A DNA stretch of 39,583 nucleotides from Lachnospiraceae bacterium. Its GTDB lineage: Bacteria; Bacillota; Clostridia; Lachnospirales; Lachnospiraceae. The position numbers and the translations under genes were made by a program. Below are positions 15,691-24,597 of the stretch, one piece after another. Within the stretch, counting starts at the first letter, position 1, and each line of letters opens with the position of its first letter. The notes under the pieces are model-generated. The model was not told where the DNA came from. It saw nothing but the letters and a program-made list of their open reading frames with translations, and made no database searches. The stretch covers positions 1 to 39,583 of the forward strand of contig JAGBKB010000017.1 of assembly GCA_017934175.1 (NCBI GenBank), in the 5' to 3' direction.

Positions 15691-16393
15691 AATATTAAAA
15701 CTTATAATTACAATTTTTTTAATTATATTATTAGTTATTTTAGTTTTTAATGTAAAAGTTAGTAATATTGATATAGTAGGTAATGAAAAAATAAGTGATA
15801 TAGAAGTTGCAAAGAAAATATTTGAAAAGCCATATGATAATATAAGCATTGTTTTATACTTTAAAGATAAGTTTATGAAAAAAAAGCAAATACCTATTGT
15901 GAATAATTATGAGATAGAATGGCAAACTCCATTTAGTATAACTATCAACATTTTAGAAAATCCAGTTATAGGTTTTGCAAGAAAAGATTTAAAAAATATT
16001 TATTTTGATAAAAATGGCAATATATGTGAAGTTAGTAATGATAGAAGAGATGGTATTATAGAGGTAATAGGTTTAAGTTTTAAAGAAAATGATGTATTAG
16101 AAAAAATACAACTAAATGATGAAAAATTGCTAAATGCTATTTTAAATATATCAAGTTACTTAAAAGAGAATAATATTAAAGCAGAACTTTTAGAGATTAA
16201 CAATAAAAATGAAATACATGTGTATATTGGAAATATAGAAGTAAACCTTGGCAATGTTCAAAATATGGAGATAAAATTGCAGAGACTTGTTGATATTTAC
16301 CCTAAAATTGCTGATTATAGTGGGGTTTTGGATTTAAAGGATGCAAAGGACAATATGATAGATGAACAATATATATTTAAGAAGAACAATTAG
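15683..16393 (+). CDS. ftsQ: FtsQ/DivIB-type cell division protein
   Basis: A 236-residue bitopic protein: a very short cytoplasmic tail, one membrane helix at about 6-23, then a POTRA-like domain beginning VKVSNIDIVGNEKISDIEV and a following beta domain (about 95-225). In the divisome FtsQ/DivIB joins FtsL and DivIC. Start overlaps ftsW by 8 bases. It is the last gene of the mraZ operon before ftsZ, which has its own promoter. Sequence similarity of this family is low, so the name rests on architecture and position. Confidence 0.82.
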   Translation: MSKILKLIITIFLIILLVILVFNVKVSNIDIVGNEKISDIEVAKKIFEKPYDNISIVLYFKDKFMKKKQIPIVNNYEIEWQTPFSITINILENPVIGFARKDLKNIYFDKNGNICEVSNDRRDGIIEVIGLSFKENDVLEKIQLNDEKLLNAILNISSYLKENNIKAELLEINNKNEIHVYIGNIEVNLGNVQNMEIKLQRLVDIYPKIADYSGVLDLKDAKDNMIDEQYIFKKNN

Positions 16394-16448
16394 TTAAAAT
16401 ACATTGATTCTGCTTAATTTTAGGCATATAAAGTCAAATAAAAAATAC

Positions 16449-16477
16449 TTGTATAATTGATAAATTTGTATTAAAAT
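16449..16477 (+). promoter_or_regulatory. Probable promoter of ftsZ
   Basis: TTGTAT at 16449-16454, 17 bases, TAAAAT at 16472-16477. The expected start (about 16483-16485) is the first base of the leader hairpin. The 153-base gap between ftsQ and ftsZ contains nothing else. Confidence 0.6.
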
Positions 16478-16482
16478 ATAAA

Positions 16483-16518
16483 GGGTAACTCTAAACTAGA
16501 AATAGTGTTGAGTTTCCC
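16483..16518 (+). promoter_or_regulatory. 5'-terminal hairpin of the ftsZ leader
   Basis: GGGTAACTC at 16483-16491 pairs with GAGTTTCCC at 16510-16518 with one T-T mismatch; inside, ACTA (16495-16498) and TAGT (16503-16506) close a GAAA loop of the stable GNRA type. No T-run follows, so it is not a terminator. Sitting at the predicted 5' end, it may protect the message. Confidence 0.6.
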
Positions 16519-16530
16519 AAGAGATTCCCT

Positions 16531-16538
16531 AAAGGAGG
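16531..16538 (+). promoter_or_regulatory. Near-perfect ribosome binding site of ftsZ
   Basis: AAAGGAGG, fully complementary to the 16S rRNA 3' end, 8 bases before the ATG at 16547. It is the strongest such site in the window and fixes the start. A preceding CCCT at 16527-16530 could pair with the following GGGG. Confidence 0.85.
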
Positions 16539-16546
16539 GGGCTTAA

Positions 16547-17872
16547 ATGAGCGATTTTGACTATCCTAAAAACAAATCTTATACACCTGCAAAAGAAATA
16601 GTCTACGACCCTGTAGCAAGGATTGTAGTTCTTGGTATTGGTGGTGCAGGTAATAATGCAGTTAATCGTATGATAGATGATGGTGTAAAAGGAGTTGAGT
16701 TTGTTGGAGTTAATACAGATATACAAGATTTAAGACACTGCAGGGCTGCAAAGCGAGTTACTATTGGTGAAAAAATTACTGGTGGTAGGGGTTGTGGTGC
16801 TATACCTGAGATTGGAGAAAGCGCTGCCAATGAATCTAAAGAAGCAATTCGTGCAATACTTCGTGAAACTGAAACTCAAAAAAAAGCCGATATGGTTTTC
16901 ATCACTTGTGGTATGGGTGGAGGAACAGGTACTGGGGCAGCACCTATTGTTGCAAACATTGCAAAAGAAGAAGGAATACTTACAGTTGCTGTTGTGACTA
17001 AACCTTTTAGATTTGAAGGAAAGGTTAGAATGCAAAGAGCAATAAATGGTATAAATAAATTATTTCCAAATGTTGATACTCTTATAAGTATATCAAATGA
17101 TAAATTATTAAAAATTGTAGATGTAAAAGATGGTTTTAAAGAAGCATTTGCAAAAGCAGATGAGATATTAAAACAAAGTATAAGAGGAATTACTGATTTG
17201 ATAAATCTTCCAGCACTTGTCAATCTTGATTTTGCTGATGTGGCTACTGTCATGAGAGGAAAAGGACTTGCTCATATATCAATAGGCGAAGGTCAAGGTG
17301 AGAATAGAGTATCGGATGCTATTAAGAAAGCGATGGAGTCACCATTACTTGATACAACTATTGAAGGCGCTACAGACTTGATAGTAAGTATATGCGGTGA
17401 AGTTTCACTCGTTGATGTAGATGCTGCTATGAAAGAAATGGAACCAATGATTAGTACAGAGGCTAATATAATTTTTGGAGCGAGAGAAGATGAAGCACTT
17501 AAAGATGTTGCTACAGTTACTCTTATAGCAACTGGCATAAGAGATAATGTAAATAGTTATTCGCCATACAGACCAGTTCAGAGTATGAGTAGTCAATATG
17601 CAAGAACAACAAGTGCGGGCTACAATCCAGAACCAATTCCTATGAGACCTACTACTAATGTAAATAGCGAACCAACATCTCCAAGCAGTTTCTTTTTTAC
17701 ACCTAAGAAAAAAAATAATCAAGAGTTAAAAGAAACAGTAGGACCTGCAAGTGACTCAGCCAGTCTTGATAGTTTAAATGTAGATTTTAGTAAAATTGGT
17801 TTCAATAAGAAAACAGGTAATTCAAAAGATTTATTGCCAAGTTTTATAACTAATAATTTAGATAAAAAGTAA
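16547..17872 (+). CDS. ftsZ: Cell division GTPase FtsZ
   Basis: A 441-residue tubulin homologue that forms the Z ring. GTP-binding segment [13 protein letters not shown] at 30-42, the T4 signature [12 protein letters not shown] at 122-133, and the T7 catalytic loop NLDFADV near 227. The T3 loop reads [11 protein letters not shown] at 80-90 where most FtsZ have G(L)GAGANP. A disordered linker from about 320 to 425, then a C-terminal LLPSFITNN tail that corresponds to the conserved peptide bound by FtsA/SepF. Own promoter and strong ribosome site; no ftsA nearby. Confidence 0.97.
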   Translation: MSDFDYPKNKSYTPAKEIVYDPVARIVVLGIGGAGNNAVNRMIDDGVKGVEFVGVNTDIQDLRHCRAAKRVTIGEKITGGRGCGAIPEIGESAANESKEAIRAILRETETQKKADMVFITCGMGGGTGTGAAPIVANIAKEEGILTVAVVTKPFRFEGKVRMQRAINGINKLFPNVDTLISISNDKLLKIVDVKDGFKEAFAKADEILKQSIRGITDLINLPALVNLDFADVATVMRGKGLAHISIGEGQGENRVSDAIKKAMESPLLDTTIEGATDLIVSICGEVSLVDVDAAMKEMEPMISTEANIIFGAREDEALKDVATVTLIATGIRDNVNSYSPYRPVQSMSSQYARTTSAGYNPEPIPMRPTTNVNSEPTSPSSFFFTPKKKNNQELKETVGPASDSASLDSLNVDFSKIGFNKKTGNSKDLLPSFITNNLDKK

Positions 17873-17902
17873 GGTGTGTATAGGGATTTATCCCATTTAA
17901 TA

Positions 17903-17932
17903 TAGTCGCCGTCAAAGGCGACTATTATATTT
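17903..17932 (+). terminator. Probable terminator after ftsZ
   Basis: TAGTCGCC at 17903-17910 and GGCGACTA at 17917-17924 form an 8-bp stem with a GTCAAA loop, followed by a T-rich but interrupted run. A smaller GGGA/TCCC hairpin lies just upstream (17884-17894). Confidence 0.7.
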
Positions 17933-17960
17933 ATAATTGATTTAGGAGTTACATATAATA

Positions 17961-19550
17961 ATGTATGATGAAGAGATAAATAGAAGAAGGACATTTGCAA
18001 TCATTAGTCACCCGGATGCAGGAAAAACTACTCTTACAGAAAAGTTTTTGCTCTATGGTGGGGCTATTAATCTTGCAGGAACTGTAAAGGGAAGAAAAGC
18101 AAAAAGAATGGCTACATCCGATTGGATGGAGATAGAAAAAGAAAGAGGAATATCAGTTACATCATCAGCCATGCAATTTGAATATAAAGGGAAATGTATC
18201 AATATTCTTGATACTCCAGGGCACCAAGACTTTTCAGAGGACACATACAGGACACTTATGGCAGCGGACCAAGCCGTGATGGTTATAGATTCTGCAAAAG
18301 GTGTAGAGCCTCAAACTATAAAACTTTTTAAAGTATGCACTATGAGGCATATACCTATATTTACATTTATCAATAAACTTGATAGAGAAGCAAAAGATAT
18401 ATTTGAATTATTAGATGAGATAGAAAAAGTACTTGGTATAAAAGTCTGCCCTATCAATTATCCTATAAGTTGTGGTAAAACTTTTAAAGGAATATATGAT
18501 AGAAGAGACAAGATGATTACAACATATGAAGCAAAAAATGCAGGAGCAAAAGAACTTAAGACTACAAAATATTCTATAGATGATTTAGATGTTATAAATA
18601 AAGAAATAGGCGAAGAGTATATAACAAAACTTAAAGAAGATTTAGAGTTACTTGATGGAGCAACAGATGCATTTGACAAAGAAAAAATTGATAAGGGAGA
18701 ACTGACACCAGTATTTTTTGGCTCTGCACTTTCTAATTTTGGAGTTGGAGAGTTTCTTGATAGTTTTATAGATATGACATTGCCACCTCTTAAAAGAAAT
18801 AGCAATTTAGGTGTCATAGAGCCTACAAGTGATGACTTCACAGGATTTGTATTTAAGATACAGGCGAATATGAATAAGGCACACCGCGATAGAATAGCAT
18901 TTATGAGAATATGTTCAGGTAAGTTTGAAAAGGGAATAGATGTTTTTATAAATGTAGCAAAAAGGAAAGTTAGACTAAATCAGGCCGACCTTATGTTTGC
19001 CTCTGAAAGAAAAGTAGTGGATACTGCATATGCTGGAGATATAATAGGACTTTATGACCCTGGAATATTCTCTATCGGAGAAACTATATCAGTAAAAAGT
19101 GATAAACTTTTATATGAGGGAATACCTACATTTGCACCAGAACACTTTGCAAGATGTAAGCAAGTAGACACTATGAAGAGAAAACAATTTGTAAAAGGTA
19201 TAGAGCAGATAGCACTTGAAGGAGCGATACAAATATTTCACGATGTAAATAGTGGTATGGAAGAAATCATAGTAGGTGTAGTAGGTGAACTTCAGTTTGA
19301 AGTCCTTACATATAGACTTAAAAATGAGTATAATGTAGATGTGAAACTTGACATACTTCCTTATGAATATATAAGATGGATAGAAAATTATACAGAGATA
19401 AAATTAAATGAGATATCTGGAACATCAGATATGAAGATAGTAAGCGATATGAAGGATAGACCATTATTGCTATTTGCTCATGACTGGTCTATCAATATGG
19501 TACTTGAAAGAAATAAAAACCTAAAATTACAAGAGTTCTCAAAAAATTAA
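17961..19550 (+). CDS. prfC: Peptide chain release factor 3
   Basis: A 529-residue translational GTPase that removes RF1/RF2 from the ribosome after termination. G1 SHPDAGKT at 16-23; the switch segment SDWMEIEKERGISVTSS; G3 DTPGHQDFSEDTYRT; G4 NKLD; then beta-barrel domains II and III. The phrase MAADQAVMVIDSAKGVE and the length of about 525-530 separate RF3 from EF-G. TTAGGAG precedes the ATG. RF3 is present in only part of the Firmicutes. Confidence 0.97.
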   Translation: MYDEEINRRRTFAIISHPDAGKTTLTEKFLLYGGAINLAGTVKGRKAKRMATSDWMEIEKERGISVTSSAMQFEYKGKCINILDTPGHQDFSEDTYRTLMAADQAVMVIDSAKGVEPQTIKLFKVCTMRHIPIFTFINKLDREAKDIFELLDEIEKVLGIKVCPINYPISCGKTFKGIYDRRDKMITTYEAKNAGAKELKTTKYSIDDLDVINKEIGEEYITKLKEDLELLDGATDAFDKEKIDKGELTPVFFGSALSNFGVGEFLDSFIDMTLPPLKRNSNLGVIEPTSDDFTGFVFKIQANMNKAHRDRIAFMRICSGKFEKGIDVFINVAKRKVRLNQADLMFASERKVVDTAYAGDIIGLYDPGIFSIGETISVKSDKLLYEGIPTFAPEHFARCKQVDTMKRKQFVKGIEQIALEGAIQIFHDVNSGMEEIIVGVVGELQFEVLTYRLKNEYNVDVKLDILPYEYIRWIENYTEIKLNEISGTSDMKIVSDMKDRPLLLFAHDWSINMVLERNKNLKLQEFSKN

Positions 19551-19572
19551 GATAATATCTAAAAGAGGGAAT

Positions 19573-20577
19573 ATGGCTATTATAGAAATAAAAAACTTAA
19601 AAAAAGTTTTTACTACAAAAACTGACAAATTGGTAGCACTGCAGGATATCAATTTATCAATAGAAAAGGGTGAGATATTTGGCATCATCGGTCTTTCAGG
19701 TGCAGGGAAATCAACTTTAGTTAGAATGATTAATTTTTTAGAAACACCTACTGAAGGCGATGTATATTTTGAAGATAAGAATATTGGTGCATTAAACGCA
19801 TCAGAACTTCGGAACATAAGAAGAGAAATAGGAATGATATTTCAAAACTTTAATTTGCTTGAACAGAGAAATGTTTTGAAAAATGTTTTATTCCCTCTTG
19901 AAATATCAGGTGCAGAAAAAGAAAGTTCTATAAAAAGAGCAAAGGAGTTACTTAAACTTGTAGATTTATCAGATAAAGAAAGAGCATATCCATCACAACT
20001 TTCTGGAGGGCAAAAACAAAGAGTTGCTATAGCGAGAGCACTGGCGACAAATCCAAAAGTTTTACTTTGTGATGAAGCAACTTCTGCTCTTGACCCTAAA
20101 ACTACTAATCAAATACTTGATTTATTAAAAAAGATAAATAGAGAACTTGGAGTTACTGTAGTTATCATTACACATCAAATGAGTGTTATAGAAAATATAT
20201 GTGATAAGGTTGCAATACTTGACCAAAGTAGAGTTGTAGAGATGGGTAATGTAAAGGAAGTATTTAAATCACCTAAATCAGAAATTGGAAAAAAACTTAT
20301 ATTTGGTGCTACTGAAAATAAAGATGTTGATTTTGAAAAGACCAATGATAAAACTTGCCTTAGACTTGCATTTGATGGCTCAATGACCAACGAGCCAATA
20401 ATTGCCAATATGGTTCTCACGACAAATTATGCAGTGAGTATATTATATGCCAATTCAAGAATGATAGATGGCAAGATGCTTGGACAAATAATTATAGAAT
20501 TACCTGATGACAAAGAGATTCAGTTTAAAATTAAGCAATTTCTTGATAGCAAAAAAATTATTTATTGGGAGGTGTAA
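19573..20577 (+). CDS. metN: Methionine ABC transporter ATP-binding protein
   Basis: A 334-residue ATPase of the methionine uptake (MUT) ABC family. Walker A GLSGAGKST at 40-48, the FQNFNLLEQRNVLKNV Q-loop region, the LSGGQ signature, Walker B VLLCDEATSALD and the switch His in IITHQM. A C-terminal NIL domain (about residues 255-334) is the methionine-sensing module that marks MetN. The permease gene starts 3 bases after the stop. No SAM riboswitch is possible in the 22 bases upstream. Confidence 0.93.
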   Translation: MAIIEIKNLKKVFTTKTDKLVALQDINLSIEKGEIFGIIGLSGAGKSTLVRMINFLETPTEGDVYFEDKNIGALNASELRNIRREIGMIFQNFNLLEQRNVLKNVLFPLEISGAEKESSIKRAKELLKLVDLSDKERAYPSQLSGGQKQRVAIARALATNPKVLLCDEATSALDPKTTNQILDLLKKINRELGVTVVIITHQMSVIENICDKVAILDQSRVVEMGNVKEVFKSPKSEIGKKLIFGATENKDVDFEKTNDKTCLRLAFDGSMTNEPIIANMVLTTNYAVSILYANSRMIDGKMLGQIIIELPDDKEIQFKIKQFLDSKKIIYWEV

Positions 20578-20580
20578 TAA

Positions 20581-21240
20581 ATGTATTTAGCAATAGATTT
20601 GTCTCTTTATATAACGGCGATAAAAGAAACATTTTTTATGACATTTGTTTCATCTTTTATTTCATATGTGATAGGAATACCACTTGGAGTATTGCTCTAT
20701 ATGACCGATAAAGATGGGCTTACACCAAATACTCCTATTTATAATGCGCTATCTCTTATAGTAAATATATTTAGGTCTATACCATTTTTAATATTATTAA
20801 TTCTTATTCTGCCAGTTACAAGAGTGCTCGTGGGAACTACTATAGGCGCAAGAGCAGTAATACCTCCACTTGTATTTTCTGCAAGCCCATATATTGCGAG
20901 AATGGTAGAATCATCACTTAAAGAAGTTGATTTAGGAGTTATAGAGGCTGCGAAGTCAATGGGAGCAACTAATTTTCAAATTATAACTAAAGTGCTTCTT
21001 TCAGAATCAAAGCCATCACTTCTTATAGGTGCTGCCATAACTATCACTACAATTTTAGGTTATAGTGCTATGGCAGGTGCTGTAGGTGGTGGAGGACTTG
21101 GTGATGTCGCTATAAGATATGGGTATTATAGATATAATCAGGAAATTATGATTATTACAGTGGTATTATTAGTTATTATAGTTCAACTCATACAAGAAGT
21201 ATTTATGGGAATGGCGAGAAAAAGCGATAAGAGATTATAG
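20581..21240 (+). CDS. metI: Methionine ABC transporter permease
   Basis: A 219-residue membrane protein with about five helices and a binding-protein-dependent transport loop: the ESSLKEVDLGVIEAAKSMGATNFQIITKVLL segment carries the EAA...G pattern of ABC permeases at about 113-135. AGGTGTAATAA precedes the ATG. Pairs with metN. The substrate-binding lipoprotein MetQ is not found in the window, so the complex must take it from elsewhere on the chromosome. Confidence 0.93.
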   Translation: MYLAIDLSLYITAIKETFFMTFVSSFISYVIGIPLGVLLYMTDKDGLTPNTPIYNALSLIVNIFRSIPFLILLILILPVTRVLVGTTIGARAVIPPLVFSASPYIARMVESSLKEVDLGVIEAAKSMGATNFQIITKVLLSESKPSLLIGAAITITTILGYSAMAGAVGGGGLGDVAIRYGYYRYNQEIMIITVVLLVIIVQLIQEVFMGMARKSDKRL

Positions 21241-21242
21241 TT

Positions 21243-22643
21243 ATGACAACCTCATTTGATTTTTCAAATAAGAAGAAAGTTCATTTTATAGGCATAGGTG
21301 GAATATCTATGAGTGCCATAGCACTTATATTGCTAAAAAATGGATTTACAGTATCAGGTTCTGACATAAGTGAAAATGACAATGTAAAAGAACTTGAAAA
21401 GAAAGGCATTAAAGTATATATAGGGCATAAAAAAGAAAACATAAAAGATGACATAGATATAGTAGTATACTCAAAAGCAATTCACGATGATAATGAAGAA
21501 ATAATTGAAGCGAAAAATAAAAATATAACTCTTATGTCAAGGTCCTATATATTAGGTCTTATAATGACTAACTATAGGGAAAGAATATGCGTAGCAGGTA
21601 CACATGGCAAGACTACTACAACTGCACTTATAGGGAAAGTATTACTTGATAAAAATGTAGACCCTACAATAAATGTTGGTGGCATAGTTGATGAAATAGG
21701 TGGAAACTCACATATAGGACAAAATGAAAATATATTTGTCGCTGAAGCGTGTGAATACACTAATAGTTTTTTAGACTTTACTCCTACAATTTCTGTAATC
21801 ACAAATATAGAAGAAGATCATTTAGATTTTTTCAAAGATTTAGATGATATAAGAAAATCTTTTAAAAAGTTTATTGAATTATTACCTGATGGTGGACTAC
21901 TGGTTATAAATAATAAAATTGAAGATATAGACTATCTTATAAAGGATAGTAAGGTAAAAGTTTTGACATATGGCGAAGACCAAAATGCAGATTACTATTT
22001 TAAAAATGTTAGTTATGATGAGTCTCATTACCAGTCATTTGATGTATATAATAAGGACAAGTTTATAGGTAGGATGAGACAGAGGTTGATTGGAAAGCAT
22101 AATGCACTAAACTTTCTTGCTGCTTTAATTGTACTTTTGTCAATGGGAATAACATTCGAAGATATAAAGAAAAGTTTAGAAGATTTTAAGGGTGCTAAAA
22201 GAAGACTTGAAGTAATTAAGATTATGAATGGCATAACATATATAGATGACTATGCACATCACCCAACAGAGATAGAGGCGAGTTTAAATGCACTAAAAGA
22301 GATAAAGCATAATAAATTATATCTTATTTTCCAACCTCACACATTTACAAGAACTAAAGCACTTTTTAACGATTTTGTAAGGGTCTTAGGTAATAATGAG
22401 ATAGTTATTATGGCAAAAATCTATCCAGCAAGAGAAAAAGATTTAGGAATAATCAGTTCAAATGATGTAAAAAATGGAATAATACAGTGCAAAAATAATA
22501 AAAATAATTTTTGCGAATATTATGACACATTTGATAAGATTGCTGAATATATATCAAAAAATGCTAAAAGTGGAGATTTAGTAGTCACTATGGGTGCTGG
22601 AGATGTGTATAAATTGCATAACTTATTAAATGATAATTCATAA
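21243..22643 (+). CDS. murC: UDP-N-acetylmuramate--L-alanine ligase
   Basis: A 466-residue Mur ligase that attaches L-alanine to UDP-MurNAc, the first peptide step of peptidoglycan synthesis. N-terminal domain with FIGIGGISMSAIA (15-27), ATP loop AGTHGKTTT at 118-126, EACEYTNSFLDF, and the C-terminal DDYAHHPTEI and FQPHTFTRTK motifs. It starts 2 bases after the metI stop, with a weak ribosome site inside metI, so it probably depends on translation of metI. It is separated from the rest of the dcw cluster by prfC-metN-metI. Confidence 0.96.
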   Translation: MTTSFDFSNKKKVHFIGIGGISMSAIALILLKNGFTVSGSDISENDNVKELEKKGIKVYIGHKKENIKDDIDIVVYSKAIHDDNEEIIEAKNKNITLMSRSYILGLIMTNYRERICVAGTHGKTTTTALIGKVLLDKNVDPTINVGGIVDEIGGNSHIGQNENIFVAEACEYTNSFLDFTPTISVITNIEEDHLDFFKDLDDIRKSFKKFIELLPDGGLLVINNKIEDIDYLIKDSKVKVLTYGEDQNADYYFKNVSYDESHYQSFDVYNKDKFIGRMRQRLIGKHNALNFLAALIVLLSMGITFEDIKKSLEDFKGAKRRLEVIKIMNGITYIDDYAHHPTEIEASLNALKEIKHNKLYLIFQPHTFTRTKALFNDFVRVLGNNEIVIMAKIYPAREKDLGIISSNDVKNGIIQCKNNKNNFCEYYDTFDKIAEYISKNAKSGDLVVTMGAGDVYKLHNLLNDNS

Positions 22644-22846
22644 AAATATTAATGAATAAATCTAAAAATAATGAATGAATTGTTATTTCGTAAATTATTT
22701 GCAATAATATGCATAAATTAAAATATTTTTTAGTAAAAAAAGTAATACACATCAAAAAAATGTTTTTGTTATAAAAATGTTTATATAGGTATTAAAAAAA
22801 AATAAAACTTGTGCTATATTCCTGTTTGCAATCGGAGGGAAATGAA
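22644..22846. other. A+T-rich gap upstream of dnaD
   Basis: About 200 bases, very A+T-rich, no reading frame. It holds two direct copies of AAAAATGTTT near 22755 and 22775, but no clear promoter, DnaA-box cluster or terminator that I can support. A GGAGGGA ribosome site closes it. Confidence 0.5.
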
Positions 22847-23617
22847 ATGGAAGAATTGTATAACAGTTTATACGCCAATAATGTAACAATAATATCAAAT
22901 GAGTTTTTAGATAAATATTTATCAGATACAGACCCTAAATATATAAAAGTATTCTTATTTTATCTTTGGAAAGGTTTGAAAGAGGGATATACTATATCAG
23001 AAACTTCAAGCGAGATTGATTTAGCAGAAGATGTAGTGGAGATGGCCCTTAAATACTGGATAAGAAAAAAGATAATGAAAAAAGATTGTTTGATAAAAGA
23101 GAGAAGCGATAAAAATACAAGTGAAAAGAATGTAAAGATAGAATCAAAGATAGAATCTAAGATAGAAGCAAAGCAGAAAGATACAACTGATAACCTTGTA
23201 GATTTTCAAACAAAGAAAAAAGAACTTATCAATAAGAATAGACCAAGTTATAGTGAGATAGAAAAGAACTTATTATTTGTAGCAGAAAGATTACTTGGTC
23301 AGACCCTATCAGAGAGACAACAGGCATTAATCGCAAAGTGTTACAATGAATATAATTTTGAAGAAGGGCTCATTCACTATTTACTTGAATATTGTAGCAA
23401 TAAATCTTCAACTAATGTAAAATATATGTCGGCTATAGCAACTTCTTGGTATGAAGAGGGTATCAAATCTGTAGAAGAGGCAAAGAAGTTTACAGATAGT
23501 TTTGTAAATCACAATAAGTCAGATATAAAACAAAAGAAGAGAGTAAATACCAAGATAGTTGATAGAGATGAATACAACAAGATGTTTAAAGAGAATTTAT
23601 TGCAGAGTAATAAGTAA
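22847..23617 (+). CDS. dnaD: DnaD-domain replication initiation protein
   Basis: A 256-residue primosome protein. N-terminal winged-helix part (about 1-80: LYANNVTIISNEFLDKYL, then a helix-turn-helix region), a charged linker with three 12-base repeats coding KIES/KIES/KIEA, and a C-terminal DnaD/DnaB helical domain (about 140-225), ending in a Lys-rich tail. DnaD brings the helicase loader to origins. GGAGGGA lies before the ATG at 22847; an in-frame ATG at 22811 is rejected because the ribosome site follows it. The loader DnaC is the next gene. Confidence 0.88.
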   Translation: MEELYNSLYANNVTIISNEFLDKYLSDTDPKYIKVFLFYLWKGLKEGYTISETSSEIDLAEDVVEMALKYWIRKKIMKKDCLIKERSDKNTSEKNVKIESKIESKIEAKQKDTTDNLVDFQTKKKELINKNRPSYSEIEKNLLFVAERLLGQTLSERQQALIAKCYNEYNFEEGLIHYLLEYCSNKSSTNVKYMSAIATSWYEEGIKSVEEAKKFTDSFVNHNKSDIKQKKRVNTKIVDRDEYNKMFKENLLQSNK

Positions 23618-23634
23618 CTTCAAAATGGAAAAGG

Positions 23635-24597
23635 TTGGTAGATAATTTGTATAATAATTATGACGACATAAGAAGAGAATATGAGAATATAAGACTAAAA
23701 AATAGTTTGCTTTCGGATGATATAAGAAATAAAATCTATGATGAAAATCCTATATTAAAAGATTTAGACTTAAAGATTATGAAGAGTTATATGGATATAG
23801 GGTTAAACAAGATAGATGGAAATGCAACATCTGAACTACAAACTAAATTAGACAAATTAATTGAAGAGAGAAACAAATATATAAGCACTAATAATATAGA
23901 CCCTACATATAGAGATACAAAATATGACTGCAATAAATGTAAAGATACAGGTTTTATAGATGGCAAGAAGTGCTCATGCTTTATAAAAAAAGAAATAGAA
24001 TTATTTGACAAAATATCACATTTTAAGAATTATATTAAAGAAGATAATTTTGATAATTTAGACCCATCATTTTATAAACAAAGTGGACTTGATATTAATG
24101 GTTTGTCATATAGCGAATATATGAAAAATGCTGTTAATAGCATAAAAAGTGGGATAGAACTTATGGATGATATTCCATATAATATAATACTTATAGGTCC
24201 ACCAGGTACAGGAAAAACATTTTTATCAAGGTGTGCAGGAGCATATGCACTTGAGCACAACAAATCAGTGCTATATGTAAATGTTAATGAGTATATAAGT
24301 TCATTAAAACCAGATTATGCGGGGGAGCCACTTGAAACTTATGCTATAGCAGCAGACCTTTTTATACTCGATGATTTGGGAACTGAAAATATTTCTGATT
24401 TTACTAATACAAAATTAAATTATATTATAGATAAGAGATTAAATGATAAAAAATCAACTATAATAACAACAAATTTAATGCTTAGTCAGATTAGAGATAA
24501 TTATATGAGCCAAATGTATTCAAGAATTTCTCATGCTTATATTTCATGTTATTTGGCTGGTGAGGATTTAAGGAGGATTAAAAATGCCAACATCTAG
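23635..24597 (+). CDS. dnaC: DnaC/DnaI-type helicase loader ATPase
   Basis: A 320-residue AAA+ ATPase that loads the replicative helicase. N-terminal helical region (1-90), a zinc-type Cys cluster with Cys99, Cys102, Cys113 and Cys115, then the ATPase: GPPGTGKT at 188-195, Walker B LFILDDLGTE with Asp246-Asp247, sensor ITTNL. The start appears to be TTG at 23635 behind GGAAAAGG; another TTG at 23647 is possible, and the nearby ATG at 23625 is in a closed frame. Overlaps prs by 14 bases. Forms a loading pair with DnaD. Confidence 0.92.
   Translation: MVDNLYNNYDDIRREYENIRLKNSLLSDDIRNKIYDENPILKDLDLKIMKSYMDIGLNKIDGNATSELQTKLDKLIEERNKYISTNNIDPTYRDTKYDCNKCKDTGFIDGKKCSCFIKKEIELFDKISHFKNYIKEDNFDNLDPSFYKQSGLDINGLSYSEYMKNAVNSIKSGIELMDDIPYNIILIGPPGTGKTFLSRCAGAYALEHNKSVLYVNVNEYISSLKPDYAGEPLETYAIAADLFILDDLGTENISDFTNTKLNYIIDKRLNDKKSTIITTNLMLSQIRDNYMSQMYSRISHAYISCYLAGEDLRRIKNANI

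Noticed and set aside
16876-17253. Minus-strand frames inside ftsZ
   Set aside because: Antisense to highly conserved FtsZ segments.
22644-22846. Possible replication origin next to dnaD/dnaC
   Set aside because: No DnaA-box cluster, and neither dnaA nor dnaN is nearby; A+T-richness alone is not enough.
23137-23174. Repeats in dnaD as a CRISPR-like array
   Set aside because: Contiguous 12-base in-frame units with no spacers; a coding tandem repeat.
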